Origin: Meghimatium bilineatum
Taxonomy: Eukaryota; Mollusca; Gastropoda; Stylommatophora; Philomycidae
NCBI GenBank assembly: GCA_034231615.1
Contig: CM067309.1
Span: 25,039,965 to 25,103,964, forward strand
Direction: 5' to 3'
Length of the DNA: 64,000 nt
Shown: positions 54,201-64,000 of the stretch, one piece after another
Layout of the letters: every line of letters begins with the position of its first letter
Position numbering within the stretch: the stretch's first letter is position 1
Notes under the pieces: model-generated
What the model was told of the DNA's origin: nothing
The model's input: the letters and a program-made list of their open reading frames with translations, nothing else
Database searches by the model: none
Position numbers and translations under genes: made by a program

Positions 54201-57200
54201 ATAACCAAGATCCCAAATGTACCTCCACGCGGTGCACCCTGGAAACAGAAATACAGCAGCTCGAGCTGATTGTGGCCAAATCATTTGGGGATCATGTCCG
54301 AGAATGTGGAGGTAGCAGATGGAAAGAGATTTGCCTGCACAAGAGACAGACAATATCTCCGACACCACCAGCATCACCACATATAGCGACACTGTCAACA
54401 TACAGTGAAGCTAGTCAGTCCAGTCCGAACATTGGAGGGGCGGCCAATGTAAAATGCAAGTAAAGGTAGATGCATGGCGAGAGACAAATAGATTTCATAC
54501 CGAGTACAATGAAACAATGAAAGGGCAGAACAGCGCTAGAGGGCAGAGCGAACTGCAAATAGAAAGTGAAAAGTCCCTAGAATGGGGAACTACAAGCTCC
54601 GTCAGCTCGAGACGAGCTTCTAGTTACCTGTGTTCCTTACTGGCAGAGACCCAGACCCATTCATTGGCGTTTGGTAAAGCAAGAAGACCTAATCCAACTC
54701 TAATGTCGAGCCTTCCTAAACTGGAAATATGCTCGCGAAATGAAAGGGTTTTGTACCCGATTGGCTTAGGCAAGAAAGGGACAACGATTTAGCCCTGGCC
54801 CAACTCTACTGTCAGGTTTTCCTACACCGGAAATACACTTGAAGAGAGAAAGGGTTCAGTACCTGATGGGCTCAGGCGCTATTGGGACAAGGACGATCAG
54901 CTCGAGAACGCCTTGCTCTCAAACGCGTGGTGTGAGACTCGAACTTGGACATGGGGTACACGATGTCGATGAATGACACCTCGGCTAAGAGGGCGAAAGA
55001 GCCAGGGTCCAACTCCTCTGTTGAGTTCTTCCCCTTAAGGAACCAGGCTCACGGATGAGAAACAGTTCAGTACCCAATGGGCACAGGCACTGCACGTCCA
55101 ATTACACGAGGCAAGTTCATAGACAGTGGAACACCTCGTGCGAGTCAGACGAGAGCAAAAATCACCTCGTGCGAGTCAGACGAGAGCAAAAATCATCTGG
55201 GCGAAGAGTCGCCACTACGCGTGCCTGGAGACAGATATAGAGGCTGTCACAGGCTAAGGGTAGCCCACCTGAATTGTCAAGGCATGCCGAAATCGGATGT
55301 GCTAGGCCTACAAGGCGCATAACGGTGGCACAATGTAATCACGCTCCAGGAGTTCCTGGGCTTTCACGGCTCAAAGGTGGGGGGAGACTATCAGAGAGGA
55401 AAGTGGTGCATTCATTCAGACGACAAGCAGCTTGACAATGGAGATTCTGGCGGTGACCAAAGCTTTGCAATGGGTCTGCTCACAGACTGTCTGTGAGCAT
55501 GCCTGTATCCTCAGTGACTCCATGAACATGATTGTGAAAGTTCAGACGGGGTACATTCGAGAATTGTGGCTGGATGCAGTGAATAATTCCTGTGTGCGCA
55601 CAGTGACTTTTATTTTTGTGCCGGGACACGCGGAAGTCCGGGGTAATGAAAAAGCAGATAGGTTGGCCGCCCACGCTGCTACTACGGCTGTTGGTGGAGC
55701 GATGGATCGGGCAGACATTTTGAATGTCCTACATGAAAACGCACGAACAAATGACTGTACAAGTGACGATGACTCTTGTTCCATGATTAGAATAAATTAA
55801 CTTGGTTTGAAATGTGGTGTCGCTAGAAAGGAGAGTTTTCGTGGGCGAAAAAGAATGATGGTCAATCAACAACGTACTGGGACTGTCAGTCAACATGTTA
55901 TGGCGGATTCACTCAAGGAAAGATCTGAGCACCTATGGACTTGTCCGGAGTGCAATGACGATGATCCAACGACTAACTAACTAACTATTTAAGAAAGAAC
56001 TTTTGCAGTATGAGAATAATTACATAATTTCTCAGATAAAATACAGAAGGGAAATCTGGCTGAACAGATGGTCAAATTGACTGATTGGTCAAGTTCAATC
56101 ACACAACTTAAAGACAGTGACAACATAAATAAGCTGTTCTGGAGAAATCAATCCTTTATCATTCAGTTTCCAACATGACATGGCCGGAGAAAAATACTAG
56201 CCCTGAGGATCTACTCATGTGGAGACCCGCAGCTCTTATCCTCATGAAACAGTCAAGCACCTGCTAATAGATTTATTGCATTTCTCTAAATTTGCTGCAC
56301 AGATTCAACAATATTTTAATTACCGGTACAACATAATGTATGAAATTAGTAACATCATCAGAAGAGAAATTACAAAGACATATAGACAGATTACATCAAA
56401 GATGCCAAACCTTTAACACGATGCACAATAAAAACATGCCAGAAGAAAGGCAAGAGCTGCTCAATGTCCTACACATTCCTTCCAGGCATGTTCATAGTTT
56501 GGAATAAAATTCCAGGCATACATAGGAATTAGCCACAGTCAGACACACCACAATAATCATCATCATCATATCCGTCCTAACTGAGCACAATTTGTCTTTG
56601 TCAACTTTGATGGATGAAAAACACAGCAACATAATGGTGATAAGTTGAGTTAGGTTAAGTTTGATGAGTTAAGTTAACTTCGAGTTGAGTTAACTTCAAT
56701 GAGTTAAGAATATGATCATGGAAATGTCATGGTTTATGGGTGGTGGATGAAGTGAAGCAAGAAACTGCCACAAAAGCATGACGGAAGTGAGGCAATGATA
56801 CGTCAGTAGGCCCCAGTACTAAGTAAAGCTCATATGACGTAGAATTCCCGCCATACGAAGCTAGCAATACATCACAGTCTAAGGTCAAATTCCTTTACAC
56901 ATTATGATTGTAAGAAGGGGAAACCAGCTGGTTTTGTCAATGCAATTCTGGAATGACTTTGGCCATTTTCGGTGACATCTTTTACTATAAAATTGAATGC
57001 CAAGTGACATGGATAAGTGATCATGACTACATGTTTTAATTGGTTTTTTTTGTGTGTTTAATTTGTTGTTATATTATAAGAATGCTTTTGTATTCATTCA
57101 AAAACACAAAAACAATATGTATCAGGGGTGCCAAGTGTGTGCATGGAAAATATTTACGTTGTGTGTCGGACTAGACCTAGTGTTGACCGGACAGACATTA

Positions 57201-60200
57201 TAAGCAATTTCTTCACGTTATATTAGTTTTTTTTAGTCCATATTATATTATTTTGGATATGAAATAAAATCTATACAACAAGTATAGGCATTTAGGAGGA
57301 TTTTATCAATGCTGCCACACATTGCTCGAGTATTAGGGTCCGCAATATGTTATATTTGCGATTTTTTAAATGGCATTTCGAGATTTCCCCCCCACCCCCA
57401 ATTTTTAACTTCACAACTTGCTGACAACTGTCCTATTGCACATACAACAACAACAAAAAAAAGATTATATTCACTAATCTACTTCTTTATTTACATGTGC
57501 AAATATTATTTTGATATCATTTAAAACAAAAAAGTTATCGCGTTTTCATAACACTCACCATAAATAACACAAATTTTCCAAAAAAGAATTCAGGCCGGCA
57601 GAGGATATTGCGTAATTTTAATTCAGGGCTCTAAAGGCTAAATATACAATATGAATTTAGTGAACAGTCATAACAGTATTACAAATACGAAAAACTAGAA
57701 TGAAAATTGAAGAAACAATGGCATGTACTCACCCTTTAAGAGGGCTCCATGGCAAAACTGCAAGCCCTTCAACCTTACAGACTTGGAATGGTTCCAATTC
57801 TGATTCACGGCTGCCTAAACTGTATTGTTGCTGTTTGGAGACAAAGTAATATAGCACGGATTTTGGTTGAAGGTAGGGATTTGATATTAACAAGCATGCT
57901 AGCTTCAGCATTGTTAAGAACATAAGCATTTATGTGTACACACATCAGCTGCCATCTCTATGTACACAATTACTGCCAACACACATCAGCTGCCATCTCT
58001 AATGTACACAATTACTGCTAAAACACATCAGCTGCCATCTCTATGTATACAATTACTGCTAAAACACATCAGCTGCCATCTCTATGTACACAATTACTGC
58101 CAACACACATCAGCTGTCATCTCTAATGTACACAATTACTGCCAACACACATCAGCTACCATCTCTAATGTACACAATTACTGCTAAAACACATCAGCTA
58201 CCATCTCTATGTACACAATTACTGCTAAAACACATCAGCTGCCATCTCTATGTACACAATTACTGCCAACATATCTTAACTGCTATATGCCAATCTTTAA
58301 ATCTCTACATCATAAATCAATAGTGCTTATGTAAAACACAAGATTGATCAGTTTTACAATGAACTATAGGGTATGGGTATAATCTCTACATTAAAAATAA
58401 AAACAATAGCGTATCCTATTCAGGACGTAGCCATCAACCCAGCATTTTTTAGCTGTACTAATTTTTTAGGCAATATAAATACATTGTTTTTTAGTTTGCC
58501 ATTGCTTTTTAAATGATCCAGATGCCCAATTTCCTGTCACGGGATTCGATTCCGGTATTGTGGTCATCACAGACACGCTCTGAACAGTGTTGCCAAAGAG
58601 CCTGACATCTCTATATTACAAAACTCTATGTTATAAAAAGTTCATCTCTACGCTACATTATAATCTCTACATCACAATATCTTAAACTTTTAGTTGCTAT
58701 TTTACAAAATAAGTTGCACATGCAAAACAAAACCATTGTTAAAACATCGCCTCAACCACATCAACTAAACTATACCAACTCAATCACATCACCTCAACCA
58801 CATCAACTAAACCATACCAACTCAATCACATCACCTCAACCACATCAACTAAACCATACCAACTCAATCACATCACCTCAACCACATCAACTAAACCATA
58901 CCAACTCAATCACATTAATACAACATAACAAGAAAAATTTGCTAGTTGCTAAATTGTTATTTTTAGTATTTGTTCTCCAACACCCACTGGAACTCTCTTG
59001 TAAAAGAACAACAGTTCTAGAAGTTTTCCAGGAGAATATAGTCGCATCAAAAGGCAATATTTTTTGTTACTGTTTTATTTCTTTAATGACCCAACACATC
59101 CAATTTTAGTTATCTTTTCTTAACTAGGCTATTATCATATAAAGAAAGGAAGGTCCTGGATGGCAGAAGATATCCTACTCAGAGTTTGTGAGCTGGAGGA
59201 AGTAGGAAGAGACTGTGAATGGGAGACATTTAGCAAAGAGAGAAAGTTATTGACAACAGTTGTGATACAGATGGGAAGAGAGTGCCGCGACTGGGCTCCA
59301 ATATAACAGAGGGAATGATTCAAGAACTCATACTGCAGCACTCGAAGCCACACGATACAATAATTTAGACAGACGGCTCAGTAACACAAGAAACAAACAG
59401 GTGTGGTTGAGGTATCGTGGCCTACTAAATGGCAAGAGAAGTCAGCTGCGTACTCCACTACAACATCGAGTATGAGAATGGAAATAGAAGCGATGACAGC
59501 AGCTCTCACTTGGCTGGCGACACAACCACCAACAGACTCAGTGATTCTATTGGACTCTCAATAGAAATATTGAGATAGAAAAGGATATGATCAGAACTGA
59601 ATGGATCACACTCCTCAACAACGCGCAGAGCATTACATGGATCTACTGTCCAGGTCATGCTTAGGTCAGGGGAAACGAAAGAGCTGATGTGTTGGCTGGT
59701 AAAGACTTGGTGAACGGCACTGAGATAAGAAGAGACAGAATTGAATTGATCAGAGCTGTCATGAATACCCTACGAGAAGACGAGGAGGAAGTCAAATGAG
59801 ACAATGTACATATTTAGAGAATGGTAGAACTAGGAGTGACTAAAGGTGATGGGAGAAAGTGCTCCTTCTCGAGAAAGATTAGAAAAACACGTAATCAGCA
59901 ACTGACTGGGACACTGAGCTTAAACACTTTTAGATGGTTGATGTAACGGCAAGGCCGTAGCATATATGGGAATGCCCCCAGTGCTGTGACGCTTGTTCCT
60001 AATCAAGAATCAAGTAAAGCAACTGTAAAAAACATTTTATTACTCCATGATGTACCAGATTGTTTTCTTAATCACAATAACATAAAAAACAGTTCCTACA
60101 TACTAAACACAATCACATATCATGACTTTTTGCAACTATAAATTTCTAGCATTCAAAACAACCAACTAGTTTCAAGTATATCATTTCTAGAATTCAAAAC

Positions 60201-63200
60201 AACCACACAATGTCAAGTATATAATTAATTAAACAAAAAAGCCAGATAGTATCCATCATTTAGTATGAATCATAGTAATACAAATACAAACATGATAATA
60301 GTAAATAAGTAAGTGTTACAAATACCTATGATGTCCCTAGGACAGATATTACAGAACAAATATTTGAACATTAACAAAGCTGTGTTCCTAACACCAAATG
60401 TGGACACTAGCAGCAAAAGATAAAAAAGTAAGCACATTACAACAGAAATATCATGTTTAGGTAGAATTTTTTGTGTAAAAATAGGATACAGAGTTAGAAA
60501 TGAAAACATCAGGAGACTAACACAATGGCAGTTCTGGATGACATCAGAAGACAATAGACTAAATGGTTTGCACATGCCACCGGATTACAATCAGACAACC
60601 TTCCATAAAAAACAGTGCAATACAGACACAAAGGAAACACAACCAGAGGCAGATCATGCAATAGATGGACTAAGGAAATAATAGAAGTCAATAGAACAAA
60701 CATATATGAAGAACACAAAGAGGCTGTCTTCAGAGAACTCTTCTACCCCTGACATTGCAAGACACAAAGCAGAAAGTGGAAAGAAACTTTATAAAATAAG
60801 ACAGATTCTACACACTATACAATAATAATACAATAATGTTCAGTTCTGTGGCACAGAGCGGGTCTGAGTTCAACCCCTGCCGCAGGAATTTGAGCATCGA
60901 GACCGTAAAAAAGCAATGGTAAACTACTGAACATATTTATATTGCCTAGAAAATCACTACAGCCAAACAATGCTGGATTGATGAGAATACAATAATACAA
61001 GTAGAATTTCAACAATATAAGCACAAATGGTCTCCACATTATAAACAATAGAGTTTCATAAACTCTAAGCAATGGTGCAATGTCTACAATCAAAATTACA
61101 ATAAGCTGTCTACAATGAGCAGAACAGAAAATATAGTTGGAGAACTAAGAAATCAAGACACTCAAACAAAGAACCATAATTTGTCAATTCAACAAACAGC
61201 TGTCTAGTACTGTAAGCTTACAGGTAGTGAAATACATCTGACAATAAATAGCTGTCTAGTACTGTAAGCTTACAGGTAGTGAATACATCTTAAACAAGTG
61301 TCTGAAACTGTAATCTTACAGGTAGGGAATACACCTGACAATAAATAGCTGTCTAGTACTGTAAGCTTACAGATAGGGAATACACATAACAATAAACAGC
61401 TGTTTGGTAATGTAAGCTTACAGATAGGGAATACATCTGATAGAAAAGTGATGAGCCAAATATACAGTTCAAAATCAGATACGGGCACTGGGCAGTCAGA
61501 TTGTTCAGAAAGCAATGGCAACCCATTAGAAGTAAATATTGTCAAGAAAATCACTATAGTAATAAATTATGGGTTTATCACCTATATCCTGCATAGAAAC
61601 TGTTTCCTAAATAGCAAAAGTCTAAACACTCTAAAGCATGTAAAAATCTTCAAGATACAACACTTTATAATCTAAATGACACCTTAAAAGGTAGCCATGA
61701 TAGTGCAATGTTAAGTCACTCTCCCGTCATCCAGCAGACTCAGGTTTCAAGTTCACTCATTATTGATAGTTTGAGATGTTTGTTTGTTTTTCGTTCGCTC
61801 CATTACAACCATCACGGATATCCGTGCGATTTCCGCCGGGAGCGTGATTACGTTGTGCCACCGTTATGCGCCTTGTAGGCCTAGCACATCCGATTTCGGC
61901 ATGCCTTGACAATTCGGGTGGGCTACCCTTAGCCTGTGACAGCCTCTATATCTGTCTCCAGGCACGCGTAGTGGAGACTCTTCGCCCAGACTATTTTCTT
62001 GCTCTTAATCTGACTCAAACGAGGTGTTCCACTGTCTATGAACTTGTCTCGTGTAATTGGACGTGCTGTGCCTGTGCCCATTGGGTACTGAACCGTTTCT
62101 CATCCGTGAGCCTGGTTCCTTAAGGGGAAGAACTCAACAGAGGAGTTGGACCCTGGCTCTTTCGCCCTCTTAGCCGAGGTGTCATTCACCGACATCGTGT
62201 ACCCCTTGTCCAAGTTCGAGTCTCACACCACGCGTTTGAGAGCAAGGCGTTCTCGAGCTGAGCGTCCTTGTCCCAATAGCGCCTGAGCCCATCAGGTACT
62301 GAACCCTTTCTCTCTTCAAGTGTATTTCCGGTGTAGGAAAACCTGACAGTAGAGTTGGGCCAGGGCTAAATCGTTGTCCCTTTTGTGCCTGAGCGAATCG
62401 AGTACAGAACCCTTTCTCTCTGCAAGTTACTTCCGGTATAGGAAACCTTGACAGTAGAGTTGGGCCAGGACTGCCATCGTTGTCCCTTTCTTGCCTACAC
62501 CCATCGGGTACAGACCCCTTTCTCTGTGCAAGCATATTTCCGGTTTAGGAAGGCTCGACATTAGAGTTGGGTCTTTTGCTTTACCAAACGCCGATGGATT
62601 GGTCTGGGTCTCTGCCTGTTAGGAACTCTGGTAACCAGAAGCCCGTCTCGAGCTGACGGAGCTTGTAGTTCCCTTTCCTAGGGACTTTTCACTTTCTATT
62701 TGCAGTTCGCGCTGCCCTCTAGCGCTGTTCTGCCCTTTTATTGTTTCATTGTACTCTGTATGAAACATATTTGTCTCTTGCCATGCATTTACCTTTACGT
62801 GCATTTTACATTGGCCGCCCCTCCAATGTTCGGACTGGACTGACTAGCTTCACTGTATGTCAACAGTGTCGCTATATGTGGTGATGCGGGTGGTGTCGGA
62901 GATATTGTCTGTCTCTTGTGCAGTCAAATCTCTTTCCATCTGCTACCTCCACATTCTCGGACACGATCCCCAAATGATTTGGCCAGAATCAGCAAGAGAT
63001 GCTGTATTTCTGTTTCCAGGGTGCACCACGTGGAGGTACATTTGGGATCTTGGTTATCTGCTAACCCTGGGTCCGCCTAGAGCAATGCGTTCCCTTTGCA
63101 CCCCGATAGTTTGAGATAAAAAGTTACCCCTGTGGTTCACGCACACACCAGGCCGTGGGTATCAAGAACCCCTGTGGTCCACGCACACACCAGGCAGTGA

Positions 63201-63890
63201 GTATTAAGAACCCCTGTGGTCCACGCACACACCAGGCAGTGGGTATCAAGAACCCCTGTGGTCCACGCACACACCAGGCAGTGGGTATCAAGGCTCATGT
63301 TCTTGGAAGGTTGCAGAATACCACAATCAATGTCAAATACCGCATGTTTCCTGTTAAGGAGTTGCAGGGAGGGATGTTTTAGCTGTATGATAAAGGCTGC
63401 ATGCTCCTGTTGTCTTCACATCATGTACAGGGTGAATTTTTTTATTTACTTTCCGAGAGAAAAAAATTCAGTACTTACTGGAGATCCAACTCTAGACCAC
63501 CATTCTGAGCACATATGGTAGGTGATCCTGTCAGGCACTTTCTTATCAAGCACCGACTAGGCAGCTGAGCACTTATGGGAAAACTACAGGCTATAATGCT
63601 GGTTTATAACTCAGTTAATCATTACATATCTTGAAAACTCACAAAAATATTATTTTTTACAAATTTTCTAAAGATCATAGAAATTGTTCACAAAAAAAAA
63701 CAACAAAAAAACTTACTTGTAAACTAACAATTGGATTTAGACCAAGATGTTTGGTTATATCCACCAATTTTTGGATCTGCCATCCGGTTACGTTACTCAA
63801 GCCAATATAGTGAATTTTACCACTTCGTACCAGATCATTTAGAGTACGTAAGGTTTCTTCAAGTGGCGTAGCATCATCCCAAATATGCGT
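48177..63890 (-). CDS. Aldo/keto reductase gene B (exons 4-8; 5' exons outside window)
   Basis: This is a paralogue of gene A on the same strand. Joining 63890-63717, 57830-57733, 53950-53802, 51699-51563 and 48299-48177 gives an open frame of 226 residues ending in TGA. The four shared exons match gene A in length and phase, and about 80% of residues are identical (hand count, 148 of 184). The catalytic His is present (THIWDD after the intron); the Asp, Tyr and Lys exons must lie to the right of 64000. The last exon gives the C-terminal tail typical of the family. The introns are 5886, 3782, 2102 and 3263 bp and are filled with LINEs, retroposons and minisatellites. Nothing looks broken, so it is probably expressed, possibly with a substrate preference different from gene A. 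Confidence 0.92.
48362..48403. repeat. Perfect 42-bp palindrome plus AT tract
   Basis: Arms TATAACAACCTCATA with TATGAGGTTGTTATA around the centre 48382/48383, followed by AT-rich tandem to about 48450. It lies 63 bp from the acceptor of the last AKR gene B exon. Confidence 0.93.
48451..48995. other. Intron stretch, nothing recognised
   Basis: No exon, LINE frame or repeat family was identified. Confidence 0.45.
49000..49800 (+). mobile_element. LINE 3' part (RNase H-less)
   Basis: Frames give [70 protein letters not shown] and [20 protein letters not shown], then [11 protein letters not shown]. The ORF end is intact. The tail is TTGATTGAGTGATTGATTGA. Same family as 37955-38880. Confidence 0.85.
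49801..50930. other. Intron stretch with an R2 scrap
   Basis: Mostly unrecognised AT-rich intron 7 of gene B. 50195-50320 matches R2 (TTTATCACCCACTATGCCTT and AAAATATGTCCCTGG; compare 34378-34425). Confidence 0.55.
50935..51225 (-). mobile_element. LINE ORF2 C-terminal fragment
   Basis: The minus frame 51209-50988 reads [20 protein letters not shown], then [15 protein letters not shown] and [16 protein letters not shown], the Cys-rich C-terminus (normally CP.C....Q..H.L..CP, W...T.L..KLWG, FV..TGL) of a Jockey/RTE-type LINE. Confidence 0.75.
51340..51485. repeat. Imperfect tandem repeat
   Basis: TAGGACAGCGAGTGTCCATG, TTCCAAGTTGAGTGTTCTG and variants occur two to four times. It lies 80 bp from exon 7 of gene B. 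Confidence 0.7.
51563..51699 (-). CDS. AKR gene B exon 7 equivalent
   Basis: This exon is 137 nt with an acceptor ending TTGCAG and a GTAAAC donor. It encodes [20 protein letters not shown] and [20 protein letters not shown], the cofactor-binding end of the barrel. Confidence 0.94.
52122..52262 (-). mobile_element. SINE family B copy, diverged
   Basis: Minus strand; TCAAACTCCTGCTGGATATC, then TATTTCCAGCAAGATGTAGT and GAGAATGGAAATACATTG. Confidence 0.75.
52263..53225. other. Intron stretch, nothing recognised
   Basis: Intron 6 of gene B. Weak frames only; CTCCTCCAGGGACATGTTT (52658) recalls R2 but is too short to call. Confidence 0.4.
53230..53640 (+). mobile_element. LINE 3' fragment, sister of 1740-2135
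   Basis: The frame 53224-53520 reads [34 protein letters not shown] and [12 protein letters not shown]. Same block order as 1800-2130, with about the same decay. Confidence 0.7.
53681..53738. repeat. 13-bp tandem repeat, about 4.5 copies
   Basis: Unit ACAGAGTGTATTT, 64 bp from the exon 6 donor of gene B. Confidence 0.93.
53802..53950 (-). CDS. AKR gene B exon 6 equivalent
   Basis: This exon is 149 nt with a TGTACAG acceptor and a GTGAGT donor. It encodes [20 protein letters not shown], then [20 protein letters not shown] small 13-bp tandem repeat (53681-53738) lies 64 bp from its donor. Confidence 0.93.
54150..55985 (+). mobile_element. R1 copy 2 continuous with I-LINE RNase H
   Basis: 54150-55345 matches R1 copies 1 and 3. 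At ACGCTCC (about 55345) the sequence leaves them and runs into [33 protein letters not shown] and [17 protein letters not shown] (RNase H, frame 55432-55800), then [15 protein letters not shown] and a CTAACTAA tail at 55973. So R1 sequence is joined here to the 3' end of an I-clade LINE, with the endonuclease and RT deleted. A 31-bp piece is duplicated at 55130-55190. Confidence 0.85.
55986..56425 (+). mobile_element. LINE C-terminal fragment (Jockey-like)
   Basis: Frames give [20 protein letters not shown] and WLNRWSN, then [20 protein letters not shown] and [10 protein letters not shown]. This is the post-RNase H region ending in the ETV.HLL..C motif of Jockey-type LINEs; its Cys residues are lost. 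Confidence 0.6.
56426..57730. other. Intron stretch, nothing recognised
   Basis: Intron 5 of gene B. 56640-56710 holds loose GAGTTAAGTTAACTT repeats; the rest is unassigned. Confidence 0.45.
57733..57830 (-). CDS. AKR gene B exon 5 equivalent
   Basis: This exon is 98 nt with a CCAAACAG acceptor and a GTGAGT donor. It encodes [20 protein letters not shown] and [13 protein letters not shown]. The split last codon GG|A is Gly, the residue usual in the family. Confidence 0.93.
57935..58275. repeat. 42/43-bp minisatellite, 8 copies
   Basis: Unit ACACATCAGCTGCCATCTCT plus (A)ATGTACACAATTACTGCCAAC. A one-base length difference alternates frames. Confidence 0.95.
58750..58918. repeat. 42-bp minisatellite, 4 copies
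   Basis: Unit CCTCAACCACATCAACTAAA, then CCATACCAACTCAATCACATCA in pieces, almost perfect. Confidence 0.95.
58975..59108 (-). mobile_element. SINE family B copy, old
   Basis: CCACTGGAACTCTCTTGTAA, TTCTAGAAGTTTTCCAGGAG and GACCCAACACATCC match the family order; the stem bases have drifted. Confidence 0.6.
59130..60005 (+). mobile_element. RNase H-bearing LINE, 3' part
   Basis: Broken frames give [16 protein letters not shown]-like residues near 59350, [36 protein letters not shown], and [20 protein letters not shown] up to the 3' end CTTGTTCCTAATCAAGAATC. The His motif (CPGHA..RGNERAD) is clear. A second copy of its tail is at 20915-21110. Distinct from the CTAA-tailed I family. Confidence 0.78.
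60006..60505. other. Intron stretch, nothing recognised
   Basis: A short repeat (ATTCAAAACAACCA) occurs twice near 60152 and 60192; otherwise unassigned. Confidence 0.4.
60510..60800 (+). mobile_element. LINE 3' fragment
   Basis: Frames give [20 protein letters not shown], then [20 protein letters not shown], like the KGRRSRGRP..RW.K end of RNase H-less LINEs. Confidence 0.6.
60835..61010 (+). repeat. SINE-like repeat
   Basis: GAGTTCAACCCCTGCCGCAG (B-box-like), AAGCAATGGTAAACTACTGA and ATTGCCTAGAAAATCACTAC. The last block recurs at 6822-6850 and, diverged, at 61520-61560. Confidence 0.55.
61190..61440. repeat. About 57-bp minisatellite, 4-5 copies
   Basis: Unit TAGCTGTCTAGTACTGTAAG, then CTTACAGGTAGTGAATACAT and CTGACAATAAA, with indels. 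Confidence 0.88.
61778..63104 (-). mobile_element. Retroposon R1, copy 3 (longest, with target-site duplication)
   Basis: Flanked by GATAGTTTGAGAT at 61765-61777 and 63105-63117. In its own sense it starts GGGGTGCAAAGGGAAC at 63104 and ends GAGCGAAC plus a CAAACAAAC-type tail at 61778. It contains at least three clear monomers of about 105 bp (62290-62560, core AACCCTTTCTCTCT on the plus strand) plus a diverged one near 62080, one more than copies 1 and 2. No intact ORF. It sits in intron 4 of gene B. Confidence 0.9.
63120..63292. repeat. 42-bp minisatellite, about 4 copies
   Basis: Unit ACCCCTGTGGTCCACGCACA, then CACCAGGCAGTGGGTATCAAGA in pieces. It is GC-richer than its surroundings and begins right at the R1 target duplication. 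Confidence 0.95.
63490..63600. repeat. Dispersed repeat shared with 2195-2310
   Basis: GGTAGGTGATCCTGTCAGGC, then CACCGACTAGGCAGCTGAGC and ACTTATGG; see 2195-2310. Confidence 0.55.
63717..63890 (-). CDS. AKR gene B exon 4 equivalent
   Basis: This exon has 58 codons with a TTGACAG acceptor and a GTAAGT donor. It starts [20 protein letters not shown], with the catalytic His second, and continues to [15 protein letters not shown] and the end [11 protein letters not shown] poly-purine/T stretch follows the donor in the intron. Confidence 0.94.
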
Positions 63891-64000
63891 CTGTCAATTA
63901 AAAAAAAATGGATATCTTGTATTAAATTATTTCAATGATAAATTGTAAGGGCCTATCTATCTTTCCTTCATCTTTTACCCTTTATGGGTGTCGAGGGAGA

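Overview
This is a window of an AT-rich invertebrate nuclear genome. The gene exons are separated by large introns with GT..AG splice sites, and there are no operons or bacterial-type genes. The repeat content is non-LTR retrotransposons of several clades, tRNA-related and other SINEs, hAT DNA transposons and dozens of short-unit minisatellites. This fits a lophotrochozoan such as a mollusc, but the species cannot be fixed from the sequence, and the placement is an inference.

Host genes: I found two, both on the minus strand and paralogous to each other. They are NADP(H)-type aldo/keto reductases (AKR) of the YajO/IolS-like group. Gene A starts at 22434 and runs left through seven exons to 2437; its last exon should lie beyond the left edge. 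It carries the whole AKR catalytic tetrad (Asp65, Tyr70, Lys96, His139). Gene B enters from the right edge with its fourth exon (63717-63890) and ends at 48177. The four exons seen in both genes have identical lengths (174, 98, 149 and 137 nt) and phases, and about 80% of their 184 shared residues are identical. This is a tandem gene duplication. No functional tRNA, rRNA or CRISPR was seen, and almost all other ORFs are retrotransposon debris or frames through minisatellites.

Layout: 1-22434 is gene A with its introns, which hold LINE pieces, SINEs, a 562-bp foldback element (15705-16266), a 384-bp unit repeated about 2.7 times (10821-11849) and about ten minisatellites. 22435-48176 is intergenic: a 45-bp minisatellite just upstream of gene A, more minisatellites, an hAT element that splits a SINE (30571-31704), a three-level nest (LINE in hAT in retroposon, 34145-36990), and a dense block of LINE fragments (37955-46040). 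48177-64000 is gene B with its introns, including two copies of a 1.2-1.3-kb retroposon (54150-55345 and 61778-63104; a third copy is at 4902-6050).

Main observations: the best-supported are the paralogous AKR pair and several insertions whose target-site duplications can be read directly. The most novel-looking is that the 3' ends of several repeat families share one plan: a hairpin, then a GAGCGAAC-like motif, then a short tandem tail. In two diverged retroposon families the hairpin bases differ in a compensatory way. I did not find anything I would call a new defence or metabolic system.
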